Assembly: GCA_002778195.1 (NCBI GenBank)
Contig: PCDI01000018.1
Location: forward strand, 73,283-137,282
From: Raffaelea ambrosiae
Taxonomy: Eukaryota; Ascomycota; Sordariomycetes; Ophiostomatales; Ophiostomataceae
Reading direction: 5' to 3'
Length of the DNA stretch: 64,000 bases
Made by a program: the position numbers and the translations under genes. Positions 55,608-64,000 of this stretch are shown here, piece after piece. The notes under the pieces were generated by a model. It ran no database searches, was not told the origin of the DNA, and saw only the letters and a list, made by a program, of their open reading frames with translations. The first letter of the stretch is position 1. Each line of letters begins with the position of its first letter.

Positions 55608-57585
55608 ATGGCAACCATCACCCTTGACAAAATCCTTGCTCCTGCACCTACTGCAGCCCGCGCCCAGTTGACGCAGCTCTCAGCCGACTCAAAAGGCCAG
55701 CAAATAGCCTATCCCGTAAGTATTTCCATGCCAGTCTGGACACTCGGCGGGTGTACATGTTAGCGATTCAGGAACAGTTGGCTCACACCTTTGGCGAACA
55801 CATTTACTTTGATTTCCTTCTGCCTCTCAGTCTGGAAAATCTATCTTCCTGCGGTCCATCGACAACCCTTCTGTGTGCAAACAGTATACGGGCCACACGG
55901 AACAGACCAGTGTAGCACGCTTTTCTCCTTCTGGCTTCTATGTTGCCAGTGGAGATGTGTCGGGAAAGGTCAGGGTTTGGGACGCCGTGGAGGCCGTCAA
56001 TACCAAGGGCGAGTTCGACATCATTGCCGGTCGCATCAATGACATCGCCTGGGACGGTGAAAACAAGCGGTTAATTGCCGTGGGTGATGGTCGCCAACTC
56101 TTTGGCCGCTGCATCATGGCCGACAGCGGCAACAGTGTTGGTGAGATCAGTGGCCACAGCCGAGCCATCAATGCAGTGGCTCTGCGTCAACAGCGGCCGC
56201 TACGCGCCGCGACTGTGGCCGACGATGGAACTATGTGCTTTCTTCATGGCGCCCCATTCAAGTTCAATTCCAACGCCGGTAATATACATAAGGGTTTCGT
56301 GTACGGAACAGCCTTTTCGCCCGATGGCAGTCTCCTGGTAACCGTCGGCGCTGATCGCCACATTCAGCTCTATGACGGGAAGACGGGCGAACCCACAACT
56401 ACTGTTGGTGGCGGCGAGGATGTGCATAAGGGAAGCATCTTCGCGGTCAGCTGGGCCTCAGACTCGAAGAGAATCGTTACAGCCAGCGCTGATCAGACTG
56501 TCCGTGCTTGGGACACGGAATCCAGAAAGTGCCTCCAGACATGGAGGCTCGGTGGCGGCACAGTTGCTACTGTGTCTGCCCAGCAAGTGGGAGTGGTGTG
56601 GCCGCATGGGCGCAGCGATGACCTCATTATAAGCCTCAGTGCAAATGGAGACCTTAACTATCTTGTGCTGGGGAAATCCGATCCGGTTCGGGTTGTCTAC
56701 GGTCATAACAAGTCGATCACGGCATTGGGGGCGTCTTCTGATGCTAAGGGCAAGGAGCTGTGGACTGGTAGTTTCGACGGCAAAGTGTGTCAATGGGATC
56801 TGTCCACCGGTATCGCCCTAGTTGTTGACGGGTCAGGTCATTCCAACCAGGTGGAAGGCTTTGCTACGTCGTCAAGCCTCGGCCACGTATATAGCGTCAG
56901 TTGGGATGACACCCTACGAACCATCGATCACGGTTCTCGCACGTTCACAGGAAGCGATGGGATCAGTCTCTCCGCACAGCCTAAAGGTGTGGCTTCTACA
57001 GCCGACGGCTACATCTTTGTCGCATTGTCCTCGAGCAAAGTCGCTGTTTACTTACAGGACCAACTTGTTGCCGAACTACCCACCGATGCCGACGACCCAA
57101 GTTCAGTTGCAGCCCACGGATCCCTAATAGTGGTAGGAAGCAGCAGGGGAAATGACGTATTCGTGTACCAGACTGATGGCAACCGTAAGAGCTGGGAATT
57201 GGCCAAGACGCTGCCAGGCCTAAACTCAGGTGTATCGGCTCTGGCTTTCTCCAAGGACGGCCGCTATCTTGCTGTGGGGACTTCTGGAGGAAGGATCGGT
57301 GTTTATGACACTTCCACATGGAAAGTTGCCACAGATCGATGGTCGGCACATTCTGGAAAGGTTACAAGCATTGCATGGAATGACGCGGGCACTCACGCCG
57401 CGAGCGGTGCCTTGGACACACACATCTATATGTGGAGTTTGGCGAACCCTGGGAACCGGGTCAAAGTCCTTAACGCCCACAAGGACGGTGTCAGTGGTGT
57501 GGCGTGGGTCGAAGAAGGCAAAAAAGTGGCAAGTGTCGGCAGTGACGCGGCTCTGAAAATTTGGGACATTGCTGGGCTGGATTAG
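55608..57585 (+). CDS. AIP1: Actin-interacting protein 1 (WD-repeat cofilin cofactor)
   Basis: Promotes cofilin-driven disassembly of actin filaments at cortical patches and septa. Exons 55608-55715 and 55831-57585 give 620 residues, the family size. The start MATITLDKILAPAPTAARAQ matches other fungal Aip1 proteins. About fourteen WD-like blades make the known double propeller. Clear examples are GHTEQTSVARFSPSGFYVAS with GKVRVWD, AFSPDGSLLVTVGADRHIQL, SKRIVTASADQTVRAWD, SKDGRYLAVGTSGGRIGVYD and HAASGALDTHIYMWS. The family hallmark NDIAWDGENKRLIAVGDGR is present. Convergent with ALG13. Confidence 0.95.
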
Positions 57586-57800
57586 GCGGTCGCGCTCAGA
57601 TAGCGTCGGCATTGAAACTGAACTGAGACTTGTTTTCTTCGGTGCAATACAGCAAATATAGTGCCCATCCCACCTCCCCCATGAATGAAAGCGAAGATTT
57701 TGACAACAGGATGGTGTGGGGATTCTCGCACATGGTGTTGGTTCGACCGACATGTCTCGAGGTCAACGCCATGCATCACCGGCTGCAGTTTTCAGCATGA

Positions 57801-58606
57801 TCAGTCTAGGTTAAGAAGGTCCACTTTCGCATTCGGTCCACGGCCTGCGTACAGAGCTGTCCAGTCGAAGAGGCCACAACGTTCTGACTCGGTGGTTGGA
57901 AAGGGGGGATCCTGTTGCCGGATTAGGTTTTGTTCCTCGGCTTCGGATTTCTTGCAGAGTAGCAGAACCGCCTCATTCAACTGTCTGCGTAAGCCGGTTA
58001 GGCCCTATGCACAAAATGTGAAGGGAGGAGGTAGTTGCGGCGGAAGAAAAAGACTTCTCACCCCAGTTCGCCTTTGATGGCCCAACCAGATTTGTGAACA
58101 GCACCAGCCAGCTCTTCCTGGTGATTGCCCAAAAGATCCGGGTTGGGAACAACGATCAGAGGGATGTCGAGGCGTACCGCATCCAGAATAGAGCCGGACC
58201 CAGCGTGCGATATCATTGCACCGGGCAGTCGATGTGGAGAATCGCCCCTGCACGGCAACATTACAGATGCCATGTCTGTTGTGTACGGAATCGCATGTAT
58301 AACAGGCCATCTCGCCATCCTGTCCGGGCCTTGCTCCAGGGCCTCTAGCTGATTCAGAGCCCACCTGTTGTCGGGGCCGGTTTGGATAGTCAATTCATCA
58401 AATCCTTGGTCGGCCAAACAATCGAGAAACATTGGGTCAAGAACTTCACGCAGCAATCGCAGGAAGCTTGCAGTAGCACCCACGGTCACAAGGCATTTCC
58501 TGCGACCATTTGGCGAGTGCACCCCCTTCGGCCCAGTATTGTTGTCTTGGCTGTTTTTGGTGACGGCTGTTGCACAATCACTCGCAGGGGCAGAAATTTG
58601 TTCCAT
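57801..58606 (-). CDS. ALG13: UDP-N-acetylglucosamine transferase subunit ALG13
   Basis: Catalytic half of the Alg13-Alg14 enzyme that adds the second GlcNAc to dolichol-PP-GlcNAc on the cytosolic face of the ER. Exons 58062-58606 and 57801-57984 give 242 residues. The start is the ATG of MEQISAPASD; the frame extends upstream only through a TTG. Conserved GT-B C-terminal motifs: CLVTVGATASF, FDELTIQTG, AMISHAGSGSILDAVRLDIP and LIVVPNPDLLGNHQEELA. The donor GTGAGA (58061) and acceptor ACGCAG (57985), with a CTAAC branch, rebuild GELGQLNEAVLLLCKK; the nearer AG at 58008 would give a stop. The N-terminal ~45 residues are an extension over yeast Alg13. It has a 232-bp divergent promoter with mS35; ALG14 is not in this window. 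Confidence 0.9.
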
Positions 58607-58838
58607 GTTTGTCCGTGGAAGTGGAATACAGTTAATGGGCAAGCTGTCGAGAGTTCTTCAGACGTTGCTCAAGGGGAATCGGCGTTTGGCAGATTGAAAT
58701 TGCGTTAGGTAATACAAGCCAGTGTCCAAATCAGGATTAGTCTGTTTTGGCCTCGAGGCATCTTCTGAAAAAAATCGACAGTCGCAAGACCAAACCTCGA
58801 ATTCTGGCTGTTGCGGTATCAGTCGTTGGCGAATCAAA
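58607..58838. promoter_or_regulatory. Compact divergent promoter, ALG13 / mS35
   Basis: Only 232 bp separate the two starts, the shortest divergent gap in the window. Confidence 0.6.
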
Positions 58839-60184
58839 ATGACAACTGCAGCTCGATCATTACGGTTTCTCCGCGTGCGCAAGAACTGCGCAGCTGCGGC
58901 GGCAACGGTGTCAACTCCGCAGGCAACAATTGCGGCGACATACCGTTTGCCAGCCATACCAAGGCGGTATCTCTCCAACACACCACTACGATCGAACTCC
59001 GCCCAGGGCCGTGATGGCGATAGCGAAGGGGGGCGCAAAGAGAAATGGGAATTAAAAATGGAGGCAGATTTTGCTGCTAGCGACCGCATCATGAATATAA
59101 CCGAGGCTATGCGAGACATGCTTTCGCCGGAGCAGAGGGCCACAATTGCTCCTGCCACGCCTAAAGAAACGGAGAAGGAAGCACGCATGATCATGGAATT
59201 GCGAACGGAATTTTGGGGAGCCAGACGCGGTGATAGGACGAGGAAGACTGCCTTCTGGAACGAGGACGAGGCCGATACAGAGATGATCACAGACGAGATC
59301 GGGGAAGATGAGTTCCGCGGTGACGATATTACAACTATGGGGCACGAAAAGCTTGACGAGCATCGCGAGCGGCGGCACTATGCGCGACTGGCCGCCTGGG
59401 AACTTCCTATGCTGGCAAGTGAGTGGCCACATGCCTTGTTTGTTACTGTTGCTGGAGCCACTGGAGCTTCTGGGGCTTCTGGAGAGTTTGCGCGGTTGCC
59501 TTTTCTTCTGATATGCTGACTTGCGCGAGAACTTGCGAAACCATTTGAGCCGCCTGAGCGCGACATGGCCCTCCGGTTTCGATACACCTCTTATATGGGC
59601 GAGTTTCACCCTGCCGAGAAGAAAGTGGTTGTTCAGTTTTGCCCATCCGACCTCGATTTGACGGATGTGCAACAAAACAAGCTGAAGAAGCTCCTCGGCT
59701 CGCGCTTCAACCCCGAGACGGAGGTCGCCCACATGAGCTGCGAAATGTTCGAGCACCAAGCACAAAACAAGCGTTATCTTGGCGATCTCATCCAGAAGCT
59801 GGTTACTGAAGCCAAGGTAGGTTTATCCCGACATATTTACCCCGACCAACAAGGAGGTCCGGCAGCAATGGCTGACGTGCACACCAGGACCCAACAGACA
59901 CGTTCGAAGATGTTCCCCTCGACACACGACACCATAATTTTAAGATGAAGCCCAAGTTCCCCAAGGAATGGCGCATGACCGAAGAACGGCGGAAGGAGTT
60001 GCAAGAAATCCGGGCGCAGTCATTCCTGCTGGACCAGCAGAAGGCAGCCGACGGAACGCTCGTGGATGGCTCCCAGAGGATACAAGCCGCCTTGGCAGCG
60101 CCTGCGTCGGAGGAGATGGGCGGCAAGATAGCTGAGCTGGTGCGGGTGTCTAACCGCGGTGGACCGTCTGCTCTGCGGCGCTGA
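58839..60184 (+). CDS. RSM24: Mitochondrial small ribosomal subunit protein mS35 (Rsm24)
   Basis: Mitoribosomal small-subunit protein without a bacterial counterpart. Exons 58839-59418, 59530-59816 and 59888-60184 give 387 residues. The N-terminus (MTTAARSLRFLRVRKNCAAA, later RRYLSNTPLRS) is a clear mitochondrial targeting sequence. Conserved parts: MRDMLSPEQRATIA, HYARLAAWELPMLAKLAKPF (rebuilt across the first intron), LRFRYTSYMGEFHPAEKKVV, SDLDLTDVQQNKLKKLLGSR, MSCEMFEHQAQNKRYLGDLI and DPTDTFEDVPLDTRHHNFK. This is the MRP-S28/mS35 domain. The C-terminal helix-rich tail is lineage-variable. Confidence 0.93.
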
Positions 60185-60843
60185 CGGGTATCTGCTACTG
60201 CTTTTGTAGACCTATGTATCCTACTACCAAACTCGAGCATATTATTGTTAGGAACAGTTACTGGCTGTACAAATAACCGATTGCTTCTACCAAAGAGCAC
60301 GCTTCTAGACGTGTAAGCACCTTAACCCAGGTACACGTATTTACTAGGGTTATACGTATACTACCTTGTTATACAATGTGGTTATCCCAAAACTCGGTGC
60401 ATACAGGGCAACCTCCCCAGATCACAAGCCGCAAACAAAGTGCGCAGCAAGCTTGATATAGCGATATGGTGGCTGCCAATTGCTGTGCACAGTATTATCT
60501 GGTGAACAACGTGGTTAGCCCGCTATTGTGTAACTAATGGCATTGCTGTCGGGACTCGTTGTAAATGATTCGGCAGATGATTTTGCGGATGGGTACACGC
60601 AATGTGTACTCGTAGGCCGTGCCTCGGTTGCCATGTGAATCTGTTTGGCAATTGTGGGGCAGGCCTGCCTGTAATTCACCAACAGCACCCAGGTTCATAG
60701 TCGAGCCCAGTGCAATTTAACTAGTTCGCTGGTATATTTAATTAGTTGCCTGGCTCCGTCCATCGGTTTTCTTCTCTCCGCGGTGTTGCAGCTGCCAGAC
60801 GCCCCTTCCACACGAGTCCCTCAAGAAGGTGCCTGCACGAGCC
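60185..60843. other. Intergenic region, mS35 / ALDH3
   Basis: This 659-bp gap between tandem plus-strand genes holds the mS35 terminator and the ALDH promoter. I see no gene or repeat of note. Confidence 0.5.
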
Positions 60844-62642
60844 ATGGCTTCTGCCGAGATTGCGATTCCTCCCTTCGAGCCGACGAGCATCGACGACATC
60901 CGTTCGAAATGCGCCCATGTCGCTGATACGTTTCGAACGAACGTCACCAAGGACCTAGAATGGCGCAAGGTCCAACTTCGGAAGCTGTACTGGGCGACGA
61001 GCGACTACACGCCGCAGCTGGCGGAGGCGTTGCGGCAGGATCTCAACAAGTGCGAGTATGAGGCGATGCTGTCAGAGATCGACTTCGTCAAGAACGACTG
61101 TCTCTTTATGCTGTCGCAGCTGGACCGGCTGGCAGCTGATGAGAAGGCCCCCAATGTCCCGATCCAGTTTTCCACGAGCGGCCTCCGAACGCGCAAAGAG
61201 CCTCTCGGTGCCGTGCTCATCATCAGCGCTTACAACTACCCTGTGAATCTACTGCTGTGTCCCCTGGTGGGCGCCATTGCAGCCGGCTGCACGGCTGTGG
61301 CCAAGCCGTCCGAGGTGGCCCCGGCCACGGCCATGGTTTTGCGCGAGCTGATCGAGAAACACCTTGATCCCGACGCATTCGCTGTGGTGAACGGCGCTGT
61401 TCCTGAGACTACAGCGCTACTGGACTTCCGCGACAAGTACGGCGAGCTCGGGGATCTGGACGGCGAGGAGCGCGGCTGGGCGAAGATCCTGTACACTGGC
61501 GGTAGACAGGTGGCTCGCATCGTCTCGGCCAAGGCGGCGCCGACGCTCACCCCGGTCGCACTCGAGCTTGGCGGCCGCAACCCGGCCTTCATCACGGAGC
61601 ACTCTGATGTGCGCCTGGCTGCCCGCCGTCTGCTCTGGGGCAAGACGCTGGGGGCCGGCCAGGTGTGCATGTCACACAACTACATCCTGGTGCAGCGCAG
61701 CGTGCTGCACCTCTTAATTCAAGGTCTCAAGGACGCCTTTGCCCAGACCTTCCCCGACGGGGCACGCAAGAGCCAGCTCGCACGGATCGCCAATGAGCGC
61801 CACTTTGGACGGCTCAAGGGACTGCTGGACTCAACTAAGGGCCGCATCGTTATGGGCGGCGAAATGGATTCCAAGACCCTTTTCATGGAGCCGACAGCCG
61901 TCCTGGTCGACTCCATGTACGATGAGATGATCCAGTCGGAGAGCTTTGGGCCGATCTTCAGCATCTTGCCTGTCAACGACCTCGATGAGGCCATAAAAAT
62001 TGCCAACCAGGTTGACCCAACGCCTCTCGCTCTCTTCAGCTTCGGCAACAAGGCAGAGAACGCCAAGGGTAAGGCGTCACCATTTCTTCTGCTGTCCCGT
62101 TGTTGCCACCATTCTGTCCTGTACAGTCATTTTTGTGACAACACTTGTTCGTTATTGTGTTCCTGCTGACCGTTTGTCCAGTTCTAAGCGAGGTAACGTC
62201 GGGCGGCGCCACTCTGAACGACGCATACTTCCATGGGTCTGTCAATACGGTTGCGTTTGGCGGCGTGGGCCATTCTGGCTCTGGGGCGTACCGTGGCAGG
62301 GCGTCCTTCGACGTGTTCACGCATCGCCGTAGCGTAGCTGAGACTCCGGGCTGGATGGAACCTTTCTTGAAAGTCCGCTACATGCCGTACGACTGGAAGG
62401 ACGCGCGCTTCATGGCCTTGCTGGCGCCCAAGCCGAACTTTGACCGCAGCGGCAAGGTTACGCGGGGCCTTGGGTACTGGCTCAAGCTTATTTTTGGCCT
62501 CGGGAGTAGCAACAGCCAAGGTGCGTTTTTCAGGTGGTGTAGCGCTTTCGCAGTTCTCGTGGCAGTCTTTGCTGGTCGTGACCGGCAGGGCTTGCTGACT
62601 CTGGTTTCAACAAGGTCCTCGCCCCACACCCAAGGCAGCTAG
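60844..62642 (+). CDS. HFD1: Fatty aldehyde dehydrogenase, ALDH3 family (Hfd1-like)
   Basis: NAD(P)-dependent oxidation of medium- and long-chain aldehydes from sphingolipid and membrane-lipid breakdown; in yeast Hfd1 also serves 4-hydroxybenzoate (coenzyme Q) supply. Exons 60844-62068 and 62182-62642 give 561 residues. Motifs: EPLGAVLIISAYNYPVNL, catalytic-region Glu241 in VALELGGRNPAFI, and nucleophile Cys275 in GAGQVCMSHNYILVQ; the 34-residue spacing is that of ALDH3. Also ESFGPIFSILPV, and in exon 2 NTVAFGGVGHSGSGAYRG with FDVFTHRRSV. A hydrophobic segment near the C-terminus (RWCSAFAVLVAVFAG) fits a membrane anchor as in ALDH3A2 and Hfd1. The last ~35 residues after it are unusual; an unrecognised intron (GTGCGT at 62521) could change them. 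Confidence 0.9.
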
Positions 62643-63068
62643 GTCGGACACGATTAGCGAATGATGGAAGACAAATTGTGACGGGAGTGTCGTTGAGGGT
62701 CGGTGGGACTTACTGGTGGAAAGGTCGGGGGAAAGGGGGCTGGGTAGCAGAAAAAAACGTTGTACTTTTTTCTTTGATAATGGGGTCTGTAGGCAAATGT
62801 ATTTCATAACTTTCACTGACGCAATATTACATGTCGGAGCTCAAAAGGGGCCAAGAATTTTGAATCGAAACCAAAAATAAAGTAAAAACAGAGCTGCTAT
62901 ATAGCCAGATAGCCAGGTTCCATAAGGGTATAGCCTTCCTGGCTTGAGACACTTCATCGACGCCGTTGATATGTATTTGCTAGTTCAAAAAAATGACCAT
63001 CCCCTTGGGACTGTCCCCCGTTTTGCAAAGCAATTGATATAGCGATTATTGTGATGATCAGTTGTTTA
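62643..63068. other. Convergent intergenic region, ALDH3 / RRP4
   Basis: This 426-bp gap between converging genes is AT-rich in its middle. No gene is visible. Confidence 0.5.
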
Positions 63069-64000
63069 TCATCGTCCAGCCAGTGCAGCTGCAAGCTGGT
63101 CTCCGCGCTCACCACCAATATACACGTCCTCCTCTCCTTGGTCAAAAGTTTGCCGCGCCATGTCGAGCGCTTCACGATACGCGCTCATCACCGTCGGCTC
63201 GTCGATACGTAGGCGGTGCTCGACCAGCATGGAAATTACACTTCGCAGCCGAGCAATCTCGCGCATGGTCTCGCGGCTGATGGAGTCATTTTGACTGGAG
63301 TAAATGGCAGCACTGACGGCTTCCTCCATATTGTTGATACCAACTGGGGTCGAGGCTGTGGCGCTTGGTTTTGCGGCAGGAGTTTCAGGGGTACCGGACA
63401 CGGCGCTGGGGGCAACTGTTGCTCCCTCTGGTGCAGGTGGTGCTACTTGAGCTCCAATGAATATGTACCCATTGACGCCAAGGATGACGTCGATCTTGTC
63501 CGCTCCCGCTCCGTACACAGCCGCGTGCTTTGTCTGCGGTGCTTGCTGCATGTCTTCATCATCCTCACCGTGATCTTCGCCTCCGATAGTCCAGATTTGT
63601 CTGCGTGCCCGGACAACACCAGCACCAGCTCCAGCGCCGCCACCGGCGACAGCAAAGAAAACGCCGTTCCGGAGTTTGCCATACCGCAGCGAACGCGTGT
63701 GCAGGACAGGCACCCCGTCGGAAAAAACCTGCTGGACCTCGGCCAAGAGAAGATCGCCCTCGGCAAAGAACGAACGGATCTGCAGCTCGTCTGTCTCAGT
63801 ACGTTTCCGCTGAACACCACCCGGTAGGTTGATGGCAGACAGCGGCAGAGCCGCTAGCTGGGCGGCGCCCACGTCGACCCGCCAGCGCCGTGCCTGGACC
63901 TCGACAATTCGACCGACCACGAGATCGCCGACCTCTGGTGCATAGCGAGCACGCAGGGGCCGAACAGACAGCAGTCGGTTGGTGCGGATGACAGTGCCAG
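63069..64000 (-). CDS. RRP4: Exosome complex cap subunit RRP4 (5' end off window)
   Basis: S1/KH cap protein of the RNA exosome (nuclear and cytoplasmic 3'-5' decay and processing). The frame is open to the window edge, so about 310 C-terminal residues are visible and the N-terminus lies beyond 64000. It reads GTVIRTNRLLSVRPLRARYA and GDLVVGRIVEVQARRWRVDV, then LPLSAINLPGGVQRKRTETD and ELQIRSFFAEGDLLLAEVQ, the Rrp4 S1 region. KH-type VILGVNGYIFIGAQ follows. Compared with other Rrp4 proteins it has two low-complexity inserts: a Gly/Ala run and acidic patch before the KH domain, and an Ala/Pro/Thr run after it. It ends in a conserved helical tail (SRETMREIARLRSVISML). Confidence 0.93.
   Translation of the reverse strand, partial: GTVIRTNRLLSVRPLRARYAPEVGDLVVGRIVEVQARRWRVDVGAAQLAALPLSAINLPGGVQRKRTETDELQIRSFFAEGDLLLAEVQQVFSDGVPVLHTRSLRYGKLRNGVFFAVAGGGAGAGAGVVRARRQIWTIGGEDHGEDDEDMQQAPQTKHAAVYGAGADKIDVILGVNGYIFIGAQVAPPAPEGATVAPSAVSGTPETPAAKPSATASTPVGINNMEEAVSAAIYSSQNDSISRETMREIARLRSVISMLVEHRLRIDEPTVMSAYREALDMARQTFDQGEEDVYIGGERGDQLAAALAGR

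Noticed and set aside
1..64000. Novel gene cluster, mobile element, CRISPR, biosynthetic or defence system
   Set aside because: Nearly all coding space is taken by conserved single-copy eukaryotic housekeeping genes. No transposase, terminal repeats, synthase/tailoring cluster or array-like repeats were seen.

Overview
The window is nuclear DNA of a filamentous ascomycete (Pezizomycotina, most likely Sordariomycetes). The evidence is dense genes on both strands, short introns of roughly 50-170 nt with GTAAGT-like donors and CTAAC/CTGAC branch points, single-copy eukaryotic housekeeping proteins, and lineage-typical families such as MIC12, fungal eIF3f and Nup2-type nucleoporins. No bacterial, plasmid, transposon, CRISPR, tRNA or rRNA feature could be supported. 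I rebuilt 26 protein genes. In each complete multi-exon model the summed exon lengths are divisible by three and the junction codons restore the conserved family sequence. PheRS beta (left) and RRP4 (right) run off the window.

Layout. 1-10 kb: PheRS beta (-), FG nucleoporin NUP2 (-), spliceosomal SPF27/BCAS2 (+), PKA regulatory subunit (-). 11.9-22.7 kb: CDC50 flippase subunit (+), SPT16 (-), glutamate-cysteine ligase GSH1 (+), TFIIH subunit TFB5 (+). 23-34 kb: dienoyl-CoA isomerase (-), BOI-type SH3/SAM/PH protein (+), mitochondrial PPR protein (-), CWF18 (+). 33.9-43.8 kb: zinc-knuckle protein (-), R3H/SUZ protein (+), eIF3f (-), UTP25 (+). 44-47.6 kb: three mitochondrial genes in a row (bL17m, MIC12, complex I PSST). 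48.7-64 kb: RSP5 (-), PAB2 (-), AIP1 (+), ALG13 (-), mS35 (+), ALDH3/HFD1 (+), RRP4 (-).

Functionally this is a core-genome region: translation, RNA processing, chromatin, ubiquitin, lipid and redox genes, with no sign of a secondary-metabolite, defence or mobile cluster. Neighbours are often divergent from short shared promoters (232-355 bp in three cases).

The most unusual signals are in gene structure. The zinc-knuckle gene is readable only if an intron with AT-AC ends (34916-34978) is removed; this restores an exact CCHC knuckle. The PKA regulatory subunit has a GC-AG intron and no recognisable dimerisation/docking exon upstream. Several genes start with very small exons (11, 19, 21 nt), and RSP5 has three consecutive exons of 35, 23 and 39 nt. 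Other items are an AT-rich island at about 22.0 kb, an RGG plus REP-repeat tail on eIF3f, and CACGTG motifs in three divergent promoters. Exon boundaries are inferred from sequence alone; no transcript data were available.
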